Shown here: positions 49,710 to 59,283 of the stretch, in pieces | Numbering within the stretch: the stretch's first letter is position 1 | How the letters are laid out: each line of letters starts with the position of its first letter | DNA from: Pogostemon cablin | Lineage: Eukaryota > Streptophyta > Magnoliopsida > Lamiales > Lamiaceae | Assembly (NCBI GenBank): GCA_023678885.1 | Contig: CM042975.1 | Span: forward strand, 33,264,729-33,328,728 | DNA: 64,000 bases | Direction of reading: 5' to 3' | Notes under the pieces: generated by a model | The model's input: only the letters and a program-made list of their open reading frames with translations | What the model was told of the DNA's origin: nothing | The model's database searches: none | Made by a program: the position numbers and the translations under genes

Positions 49710-50890
49710 TTACATTTCCCTTTCAATGACAATATTATCTTCTTTAGGCATAAGAGGTTCCTCATACTCTTTTCCACTTCTAAGAGTGATAGCTTTGCAA
49801 TCTTCTTTAGGATTAGTTACCGTGGTAGATGGAAACTTTCCTTGTTGGTGTTGAGATCCCACGGAAGAAGCAATTTGACCCATTTGATACTCAAAAGCTC
49901 TCATCCTATTATCGGATTTCTTCTCATTTTCCTCCATTCTAGCCTCTATCTTTTTCATGAATGCTAGCAATGTCTCTTCCACCGATGCTTTACCCTCTCC
50001 ATTTGTCGGCTTAGCACTCGGATCGAATCCCGGAGGAAATGACACGGCGGCTTGAGGATTAGAGTAAGAAAGATTTTCATGCTTCCTCGGAGCTTGATAA
50101 TTTCCACTTGATTGATTGAAATTGCTTCCCCGAGCTTATCCTTGATATCCTCTTTGAAAATTACCTTGATTAGAAGGATAATTACCTTGAAAATTTCCTT
50201 GATGATGGAAATTCCCTTGGTAATTTCTCCTATCTAAATAGGCAACATCCTCTACACTTTGCATAACATTGATCTCCTCATTCACCATAGAACTTGTGCT
50301 TCCCCCTTGACTTACTCCTTGAGTGATCAAATTCAATTGTTTTGTTAAAGCTTGAATGCTCTCATTGAATTCTTTCATTCCTTCATTTTGAAACACATCA
50401 CTCTTTACTTTGTTCACGCTCTACACTTGAGCTACCTTTCCAAATGCATAACCTCCCATTACTCGCTCGGAGGGCCATTGATAAGCATTCATCGCAATGT
50501 CTTCAAAAATATCCATGACTTTCATAGCATCCACTCCAAATATAGACCCTCCGGATGAGGCATCTACATGCATCCGATGTTGTCCACTCAACCCTTGATA
50601 AAAGAAAGCCACTTGTTGATTCTCATGAAAATTATATTGAGGACACTTTCGGAGCATCTCTTTGTAGCGTTCTCATGCTTCATAAAAATTTTCATCCGAA
50701 AGTTGCCTAAATTGAGTTATAAGGCTTTTCAATTGGAGCGTCTTTGAAGGAGGAAAGTACTTGTTTAGGAACCTTTGCTCAAGATCTTCCCATGTATTAC
50801 AACTTTCCAAAGGAATTGTATTGTACCATGCTTTAGTCTTGTCTCTTAAAGAAAAAGAGAACAACCTCATTCGAATAGCATCCTCCGACT
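49710..50890 (-). pseudogene. Athila gag remnant with four in-frame stops and no N-terminus
   Basis: A single frame reads RMRLFSFSLRDKTKAWY, FLNKYFPPSKTLQLKSLITQ, FYQGLSGQHRMHVDASSGG, then a Gln/Asn/Gly-rich part (NYQGNFHHQGNFQGN). It is stopped at 50673-50675 (TGA), 50421-50423 (TAG), 50136-50138 (TAA) and 49710-49712 (TAA), with no frameshift. The usual first third of gag is missing upstream of about 50890, where the sequence passes into leader- or LTR-like DNA. Typical plant retrotransposon gag (UBN2/RETROTRANS_GAG type). Confidence 0.88.
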
Positions 50891-51946
50891 GAAATTGATT
50901 AACACTAAAGCAAGGAGCAAGTAAATAAGAATAGCAAATAAGAGAAATGACAAGTAAAGAAAATGGGTGCTAAAGTTCAAGTATGGAAAAACATGGGATT
51001 AGAAACATCCAAGCACACTCGATTCATATTATCATGCAAAAGGAATTCAACTCAATTGATGTAGACTAAGGGTGATCACGATAGTTTCCTAAGCTCCCTT
51101 TCGGGTTATAAAGGTTGTTGATCCATTTTAGACTCCCAAAAGCACTTAAGATTAAAGCCCAACATTAACCCCTTCCATCTAGGTACTAGTTAGATTAAAC
51201 TCTCCCTTTTTGTGTACTAAGGCTAACGAATGGATTGGTTCCCCTCATTGAATTCAAATATCCTTTCGGTCAAACCTAAACTCAATGTCTATTCATGCCT
51301 TCCTAATACTATAGAGGGTCGTTTTCGTCTCACTCCAAGCAATACATACATGAACATCATGATAGCATTTAATTACCACAAATAATCCATTGATCAACAA
51401 TCCATTAAACCAATAAACATTCATGAATAACAAACCATGCCATCACAACATCAAGACAATTAAACTCCATGAATAGAAATCAACATCAATTAAACCAAAA
51501 ACCAATTTAATCCACATGATAATATAAATCTAATATGTTCTTCATGTTCCTAATCCCACTAGAGGGATTAGTCTATCATGATAAAAGTAACAAAACAAAT
51601 AAATGATTCATTACAAATATCCATAGTCTAAATCCAAAAGAAAATCAAGAGAGATGTAAATCTTTTCCAACAATTTCTTGTAGGAAATCTTCAATACTCA
51701 TGGATCTCCAACTCTAGCTCTTGATTTCTTGAGATCTCTCACACCCAATGGAAGGGATGAAGTTTTGATGGAGAATTAATGGAGATGATGGAGATGGATC
51801 AAAATGGATGAAGGTGGATGAAGATGATGGTGGAAAATGGAAGAAATGGTGTGTGATGTGTGTGTAGATGATGGGAATTTTTGGATCTCCTTCCAATTGT
51901 TGAATAAAGGGGTATTTATACCCCTATGAAGGCTTCTAGAAGGATC
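50891..51946 (-). other. 5' leader and probable LTR R-U5 region of the Athila element
   Basis: Non-coding. On the minus strand a TATA palindrome (GGGGTATAAATACCCC, about 51909-51924) is followed by CA-rich leader-like sequence, so the 5' LTR probably extends from 52549 into this stretch. I could not find a tRNA primer site, so part may be deleted together with the gag N-terminus. Confidence 0.5.
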
Positions 51947-52549
51947 TGAAAATTTCAGCAGGAACGTACACGACACGAGTCGTGCTCTGCAACACGGCCA
52001 CGAGGTGGCCGTGTTGTGTCTTCTGATGCTGCCGCACGGCCTCTCCTTACAGAGCCGTGTTACGCAACACGGCTCGTGTGCTGCAACACGAGTCGTGTGT
52101 TGTAACACGGACACAGGGTGGTCGTGTTGGCTCTTCTGATGTCGGCACACGGCCACTTCTTACAGGGCCGTGTTGATGAAACGGCTCGTGCTGCCAACAC
52201 GACTCGTGCAACTGGACACGGCCTTAAGTTGCCCGTGTTGAATAACTAGGTGTCGCCGCACGGCCTTCTCTTACAGGGCCGTGTTGGCTACACGGCCCGT
52301 GTTAATGCTGGCTCCTGTATTTCTTCACTGTTTTGGCTCGTTCTCCCTCGTTTCAACTCCGAATTGAGATCCGCTTTTTCCTACATCTTCCTTATCATGT
52401 TTAGCATCCAATAAAAAGTAAAAATCTTAAGTGTAAGCTTATTCACACACATTTAAATAAAAACACAAAACACAATCAAATAACATATAAAATAATACGA
52501 AAACACATATAAAAAGACACTAAAATGTAGGTGAAAATAACTCTAATCA
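51947..52549 (-). repeat. 5' LTR U3 of the Athila element
   Basis: It matches the left LTR. It has clusters of acacgagtcgtg and acacggcc/ggccgtgtt inverted words upstream of the TATA palindrome. Its outer border (ctaatca, 52549) lies directly against F-box-like coding sequence. Confidence 0.85.
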
Positions 52550-53163
52550 GGCAACTCGTAGTGCTCTTCCTTCCAGAGATGAAAAGCCATGATCACTTCC
52601 GACTTCCCATCACGTTTCACCAGCATCACTCAAATAAACACCCCAAATTGTATCATAAGGCAAAACATGCGACAATTTCTTCACTTTCTTCCATGAATTC
52701 ACTTTAAGAAAATATACGACAATTTCTTCACTTTCTTCCATGAATTCACTTTAAGAATACTGTAGATCATGGTTTCAGCGGACGCCAGAATGCTACCTGG
52801 CTTAGAAGAAGCCTGGATGACCAGCACAACCTTGTAGTCGTCTCGCTTCGAATCATACCCCAGAGTAGATTGATGCTGAACAAAATCAACCTCATCCGAC
52901 TCGAACGGCTTCAACGGCGGCAACAAAGTGAACGAAGAGTAATACAGATAGAAGCATCTCATCAATACTTAGGTTAGACCGAGAGAGAGAACAAGAGTAC
53001 TTGTTGTATTGGGTTTAAACTGGAAGCCGACGTCTCTAAACGCGCGGCGGGGCTTGAGATTTCTTAGGTGATGTTGTCGTTGACACGGTGTCAACAGAAA
53101 TTCACCGGTGGCAATCCCCAATTCAGATTTATCTAAGATGCAATGAGATGGTAATTTACTCAA
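52550..53163 (-). pseudogene. F-box (FBA-type) gene remnant cut by the Athila element
   Basis: A start-like MSKLPSHCIL (53163 downward) resembles the opening of an F-box, but the rest of the F-box is missing or scrambled. Downstream comes a typical F-box-associated domain: LPPLKPFESDEVDF, TLGYDSKRDDYKVVLV, YSILKVNSWKKVKKL. It continues in another frame as GKSEVIMAFHLWKEEHYELP, ending exactly at the Athila border at 52549. A 47-bp tandem duplication (units from 52671 and 52718) lies in the coding part. FBA proteins are substrate receptors of SCF ubiquitin ligases; this copy is broken by frameshifts, the duplication and loss of its 3' part. No remainder is seen on the other side of the element. 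Confidence 0.75.
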
Positions 53164-53720
53164 GAACCACGACGATAGGGAGATGGAAGTGATTTAATTT
53201 GTGAATTTTCTGAGAAAAGCTATTCTCCCACGGATAGAGTAGCAACCCAATCACCGCCGACAATCCGCATACCGATAGCCACGCGTGGTGGCGCCAAATG
53301 GATTAAAGAGAATCTAAAAATTCCGCATAGCAGGAGCAAATTGCTGTCAGCACAAAGAATCCATTCAACAACAAGCCAATGCCCAAAAGGGCCATTAAAG
53401 AAGCTCACCCCGGTCGATGTGTGTGCGCTGAGAGCAGAGTGGGTAGACCACGGCCGATCCCCTGCGTTAAGAAAATGCTGGAACTGCATCTGGAAGCACG
53501 GTGAGGCGCGTCGAAAGGAGTAGTGGCGGAGAAATAGGGATTGACGGCGATACGTAAACTTAATGGAGAAATTATAACTAGCCGGGATTGAGGATCTCCT
53601 TTCTGAATGAAATTGTTAAGGATCCGGCAGAGCCTACCAACCCGCGAGATTCTTCATTTAGGATCCGGTTCCACCAAATTTTGGTAGGACCGGTCCTACC
53701 CTAGTCATTCTCAAATAATA
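53164..53720. other. GC-richer upstream region of the F-box remnant
   Basis: Open frames exist on both strands (about 53220-53523), but neither resembles a known protein. A palindromic stretch (ccaccaaattttggtagg, then accggtcc) lies near 53672-53697. Probably the old promoter or decayed gene sequence. Confidence 0.4.
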
Positions 53721-54265
53721 AAAAGTGAAAAGCTTGTTGAGATATATGTATATTATAAAATATTTATGAAAATATTTCAATTGAACTTAATCACTTTTCA
53801 ATTATTAAATATATTAATATATTTTAAAAATAATACTATTAAAAATAATTCAATTAAATATTATCATTTTGTATTAATTAAATATCTTTTTAATTAAAAA
53901 TGTTATTACTTATTGTTCGTTACATAAAATTCATTTAGTGACAATTACACATTATTATATTATGTATTTGTATCATTTCACTTATAAAATATGTGTTGGT
54001 CTCTTATGTTCCTAAATGCATAATGTGTGTAGGAGTATAATATTTTGTTTTAAATGGTATACAATTTAGTTAATAAGTGTACAAATTTTTTTTAAGAAGG
54101 TATACACTACTTTTTTTCTTCAGAAAATAAATGGTAAACGTCCTTATACTAAAAAATACATAATTTAATACAAAAAATACATTATTTAATACTAAAGGAC
54201 ATCTGGACGCACGTGTCCCCAAAGCACACAAGTTTTAGAGATAAAAGATTTCTTACACTTTTAAA

Positions 54266-54306
<41 letters not shown>

Positions 54307-55700
54307 AGCAAATCAAGCATTTATTTTCCTGTCCAAACAATCTCATTTTGATGTCTCCCTAATTTCTCATTTTTTCTTCAATTTATCACATGTTATCATA
54401 TATATTTTCGCACCGTTCTCATCTAACATATTTAATCTAATTGTAATCAAAGATCATAACCTCCCATTTGTCAAATAATAATATTAATTACATTTATTTT
54501 CATGACTGTATCTTAATTAAATATTGTCAAACATACTCTAATATGATCATGAAGTTATTTCATTAACATTCTATATATTTCTGTTTCAGTGCGTGTGAGA
54601 GTTTAATTAAAAAATGTTTGACTCTAAATTATTAATAATTTGGATATATATTTTTCTCTTGGAAAATTTTTTATCATTTCAATTGTTACAATTCATTGGG
54701 ATGAATATGATTTTATGATGTTGAGAATAAATTTTTTTAAACAAACTTATTCTTTTATAGCTGCAATATATCAATTATTTATTATACAAAACATTGGGTT
54801 AATTAACTGTTTCCTTTCTTTTATCAAAAAGATATTTCTCATTGTTAATATTGAAAGCCTAACAATTATTGATAATCAGAATTGCTCATATAATGTTTCT
54901 ACAATTTTAAGATAAGAAATCATTAACTCAAGTTCACTTAAAGATAAGAAAAAGATTTAAATATATTATCCTGCAGTATTATATATATATATAAAAGAAA
55001 CAAAATTCATAATGTTTTGCTAGTATAATACAAAAAAGTAATTATTTATATATCACTCTTGCATACAAATATCTTAATCTTAATTATAAATAATCACTCT
55101 TTTTTCTATTATACTAGCAAAACTTACCGTGAAACAGAATATATATATATATATAATTAAATAATTGTAATTATAATTTTTCTAAATTAGGAAATAATAT
55201 AGTCTAAATCCTTACAATTTTTTCTCAAATAAATCTCAGCACCCATTAAAATAATTAATTAAATACTCTTAATGATGAATTTTTCAAATTAGGAAATAAG
55301 ATATTATTTATTAAATTAATAATATTAAATTTTCAAATAACACCCATTTATTTCTCAAATAAATTTCAGCCGCCTATTAAATTAATTAAATAAATTATAG
55401 AGGTTTAGAATTTAATGTCTCGCTTTAGGATTTAGGGTTTCAGATGGTTTAGAGTTTAATAATAAATGTTTATATATATATATATATATATATATTTAAA
55501 ATATCGTATATATATTAATATTAAAGATAATTTAAATTATAATTATGTCTAATTTCATGTTTCCCCCTTCAGAATCAGGTTACAGGCTTTCTGGTGTTGA
55601 CAAATCTCGTATTAAGAAATCTCGTAATCTCATATAGTAATTTTTAAAAATGGATTTTGAATGAAAGTTGTGAAAAAGCGATGTAAATGCTGCATTTAAT
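53721..55700. other. AT-rich intergenic DNA with TA microsatellites
   Basis: No gene. TA runs are at about 54276-54301, 54981-54993, 55140-55156 and 55472-55495. A family-2 MITE-like element at 54010-54235 is listed separately. A short inverted pair (tttgctagtataata ... tattatactagcaaaac) lies at about 55015-55120. Confidence 0.6.
54010..54235. mobile_element. MITE-like element (family 2, copy c)
   Basis: It shares tattttgtt(t)taaatggtatac, ttcttcagaaaataaatgg and ggacgcacgtgtcccc with the copies at 30711 and 34709. Ends are worn. Confidence 0.5.
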
Positions 55701-55956
55701 TTGTTTCCCTCTCTATTCGAATTTCAAAACGCAATGGAGCCATCGCCACAGCGACACTCCACCTCATTCTCTCTCTCCTGCTCCCTCATCTTCTTTCTCT
55801 CTCTAGAATGATTCAATTGAAATTCCGATCATTCAATTCAATAATTGCTATTCCATCTATGGCGATACACCTATTGCTTATGTAGAATTAACGTTAATGG
55901 CCTTTGTTTTCTTCTGAGACTAAGGACTGGCGGTGGTAGGGTTTGTAGCTAGAACC

Positions 55957-58353
55957 ATGGGCTGTTTTTTCGGCTGTTTTCGTACCAAGAGCTCTAAAGC
56001 TAGTTTCGTTTCTCCGACGGTAAGATTTGAATCTCTCATTTGAATTGAGTGACAATTTCATCAATGTTTATGTGTATTTTGCCTTTTCTTTTTTCGGAAT
56101 TAATTTTGGTAAACAATTTTGTGTTGTTAATTTAGCAGGAACCTGTAGCTACCCGCAGTAAGAATGCACTGTCTTCGCTGTTCGTCACTGATGGTAATTT
56201 CGTTATTTTCCTTTTAAATTAATCTTCGTTTTGTTCTTGTGGAATTTTTGATTGATTTAGTTTGTTTTTACCTTTTTCTGCTTATGAATTTAAAGACGAA
56301 TCACTTCGAAAGGGGGAGGAATGCCAGAATCAGCTGGAGGATAAGGTCTGCATTTTGTTACATTGTCGAACCATGCTCTTTTGTTGCATTTGATATTTGT
56401 GTTCTATATCTGAAATCGTAATCCGTATTTAAATTTAGATTGGAAGCAAATGTCGTATTGAACTTACACTTGCTTAGTTGTAGACTGTACTATGTGTGAT
56501 TCCTTTGCATACTTCACCTTGGCTTTGATCTTATTCACTTTGTTAACTTGTCTGGTTCTTGAAAGGATTACATTATGAATCTGGATTATTGATTATTTGA
56601 GATTCGATTGTTTTCATTATTTTCCTTTCAATTTGTTTTCAGTACTTATTGATGATGTATTAATCCATAAATTCTGTTTTTAAATTGTGTCTTAATATTG
56701 TTGTGCTACTTGCATACCTGCATGAGTAAACGATGTACTAAGACAGATTTTCTGTTCTGTACTGGAGCAAAACGTTGGTGACATGTTAGTTATCCTACAG
56801 GCAAAGTTTCTTAAGGCTAGTGCAACCTTACCCGAGACTTCTGTCAAAATTCAAAAAGATTTCAAGAAATGGGAGGGTATTTCAGGTCCAAATGAAGCAG
56901 GAAAATCTATCGAATTCAATAAATGGCTTCAGAGCGAATCAATTGAGAAACTGAAATCGAAGAAGCAATCCAATGAATCACCCGTGCCTGTGCCTGTCAA
57001 AATCACTGAAGAATGGATGACTGGATCACCAAGCAGGTACTTCTATAGATATCTGTCCATCCCCATCAAAAATTGAGAGGCGTTGTTTGCGATAATCTTC
57101 ACAACCATTCCTCTGTTTATATATTATGGACTATGTTTCTATGAATGGCTTGACTTGCTAAAAGTATGATTTCAACATTTTACTTTAAAAGGCACATAGA
57201 TATGGCTCTGTGTTTTGTCTAATTCTTTTTCTAAGTTGACACTCCAAGAACTTGTGACTTAATATAAAAATTCATCTGCTTGTTAGCTGCATGACTGATG
57301 GACATTCGGCGATTTCATCTGTTTCAAGTATACGCCAAGTAAAATGTGAAAAGAAATATGATTGCTCCAAGTATACGCCAGATAGTTCTGCCCTTTCATC
57401 AGAAGGCTCATCCTCACCATCAGATTGTGACAGTCCACAATCTAAACAATTAGGATCAACTGGAATGGGAAGTGTCACAAAATCATTATCATATCCAACC
57501 TCAGTGAAATTAACTGAGATGCAAACACCTGGCGATGTGTTCCCTGGATACAGGAATTCTGTTCTAGACCCTGCGGAGAATCCCTCTCAGAGAAATGAAT
57601 TGAAAGATGAATGTTCTGATTCCAACCTTCCTAGTGAATCAGATAAGCTAAGTGATGAATTAACCTCAATACCAAACCCAGTGTCGGATCTTTCTGTTCA
57701 AGAGGAGACGAAGATTGACACAGGCCTATCTTCTTGGTTTAAACCAATTTCAGCCAAGCAAGATGACAATAGTAAACGATTTAGTTCCAGTTCTAGTGAA
57801 AATGTTCATCGGAGGAAAGTTCCAGTGGATAGGCCTATTCTGGGGATGGTAGCAGCCCATTGGAATGACAATGATGAAGAGGTTTCTCATATTTTACCTA
57901 AAAGTAAATGGTGGGATGGGAATGGAATTCCAAATTCAACTAACAAGTACAAAGAGGTATCTTGGCTACTTTCATTCTGGCCAATTCTTCTTCATTTTCT
58001 GCACCTTTCTTTCATTAACCAGATTGTAACTTGTTACTTTCTCTTCACAGGATCAGAAAGTTAGTTGGCATGCAACACCATTTGAGGAGAGACTGGAGAA
58101 AGCATTGTCCGAAGAAACTGTTCAATCTCAGAAGTACGTTGTGTTTGTTTATAATACGTTAGGTTGTGTAGATAAAGATCACTTCTTTGATCGAGCAGTA
58201 TGTTTTAGTACAGTTCTGATTTCAGACAATTCATTCTGCAGGAAACCTATCAACAGGACACCTCCATTCGAGTTAAGTGAAACTGAAGAATCAGATACTG
58301 CTTTATCACACATGCGATCTTCATCTCACCTAAAATCTGTTGTTTCATTCTGA
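55957..58353 (+). CDS. JASON: JASON-like protein (meiosis II)
   Basis: Seven exons, 55957-56019, 56139-56193, 56296-56345, 56801-57036, 57287-57956, 58051-58133 and 58242-58353 (TGA), give 422 aa with all phases agreeing. The N-terminus MGCFFGCFR fits N-myristoylation at Gly2 with nearby Cys for palmitoylation, so membrane attachment is likely. Conserved blocks are AKFLKASATLPETSVKI, QTPGDVFPGYR, LSSWFKPI, RPILGMVAAHW, KWWDGNGIPNSTNKYKE and VSWHATPFEERLEKALSEE, followed by PINRTPPFEL. The middle is Ser-rich and probably disordered. In Arabidopsis, JASON keeps the two meiosis II spindles apart through the organelle band in male meiocytes; loss gives unreduced pollen. A NAGNAG acceptor at 56133-56138 could add one Gln. 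The gene looks intact. Confidence 0.93.
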
Positions 58354-59283
58354 TAAAAGTTTCACTTTGTTGTGAATTCATTGTATTCGAAATTTAATCA
58401 TCGTTGTTGATGAATTATTGTTGAGGTTTGTGTTGAGAGTGATTTTAGTTGAGAAGAATTTGGAGTGGCGACTCATAGCATGATGAATGCTTGCTGTGGT
58501 TGTACATAAACAAAGTTGATTGCCTTTGAAAAAAATTTCATGGGTTTTTGGGATTTTATCAATTGTTTGAGATATACTCTGTTTCTACTTGATTTTATAT
58601 TTGTATACTTGAGTACAAATTAATGTTTCCTCGTGACAGTGATAAAATTGTCAATTAATTCCAATACTATTTTCATACTTCTATAATATATAAAATACTC
58701 AAATAATAATTAGGTAAAATTAATAACAAAAGAACAAGCTATGTTATTATTATTTTTTAAAATATTAATTTGCAAGTTATATTATTTATTTTAAATATTA
58801 ATTTGCATTTTATAATTTTAGCTTTAGATAGGCCACCGAAGGCCCATTTAAAATTACTACATTAGTAAATTAAAGAGGCCAAGGGCTTTCATATATGTAT
58901 GAACTCGAATATATTTTCTCTCTTTTCTTATTGAATGACATGATGCTTCGCCCCATATATAAGGCCCATTACGAATTGAGAGGGAATCCAAATAAAATCC
59001 CAATTTCCAAAAGTTATTGAATTAGGGTTTTCACCATAGAGAATATGAGCCAGCTCTCTATTCCTTGACGTTTCTTTTCTTCTGCATTAGGAATTGTTAG
59101 GAAGTGGCGTTGTAAAAACGGGTTGGGGTCAAAGGTGTTTTGAATTCTGTATTCGAATTTGGCCATTGTTTCTTTGATAAATTTTGAAGCTCTTTTTTCT
59201 GTTTTTGTTTGCATGCAATCCATCTGTTGTGTGATCTTTACGCGACTTATTTTGTATGAAGTGACCAGTAGGTGTGGAGTAAA
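58354..59283. other. spacer between the JASON-like and CENP-O-like genes
   Basis: JASON 3' flank, then an AT-rich stretch, then the CENP-O promoter and leader (motifs listed separately). No gene is seen. Confidence 0.6.
58841..59030 (+). promoter_or_regulatory. site II (GGCCCA) and telo-box motifs in the CENP-O promoter
   Basis: GGCCCA occurs at 58841-58846 and 58963-58968, and the telo-box ATTAGGGTTT (AAACCCTAAT inverse) at 59021-59030. Site II plus telo-box is the known pair in promoters of plant genes active in dividing cells, which fits a kinetochore gene. They lie about 255-445 bp before the start codon. Confidence 0.5.

Larger units (their letters stand above)
38412..52549 (-). mobile_element. 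Ty3/gypsy retrotransposon of Athila type, decayed, with a nested LTR element
   Basis: Direct repeats at 38412-39054 and 51947-52549 are LTR sequence (both end ctaatca on this strand, so the LTR begins TGATTAG on the coding strand). Next to the left one is a polypurine tract (ccccccaaacttaa, 39056-39069, read inverted). Between them lie pol and gag in minus orientation. The protease form (CDLGIS...LMPLSIFKKLG) and the fused protease-RT-RNase H-integrase order are typical of Athila. The left (3') LTR is cut short: the right LTR continues past 51947 through a TATA palindrome (ggggtatttatacccc, about 51909-51924), which the left lacks. No target duplication, primer-binding site or env-like frame was found. 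About 4.5 kb of the length is the nested element at 40318-44799. Confidence 0.88.

Noticed and set aside
38412..52549. An env-like gene in the Athila element
   Set aside because: No open frame with signal or membrane segments lies between pol and the 3' LTR outside the nested insertion.
53220..53523. Overlapping frames on both strands in the GC-richer stretch
   Set aside because: No domain or motif is recognisable and the composition explains the openness; kept only as upstream sequence of the F-box remnant.
55425..55445. Telomere-like tttagggttt near 55432
   Set aside because: A single telo-box word, not an array, so not an interstitial telomere; too far from the JASON start to call a promoter element.
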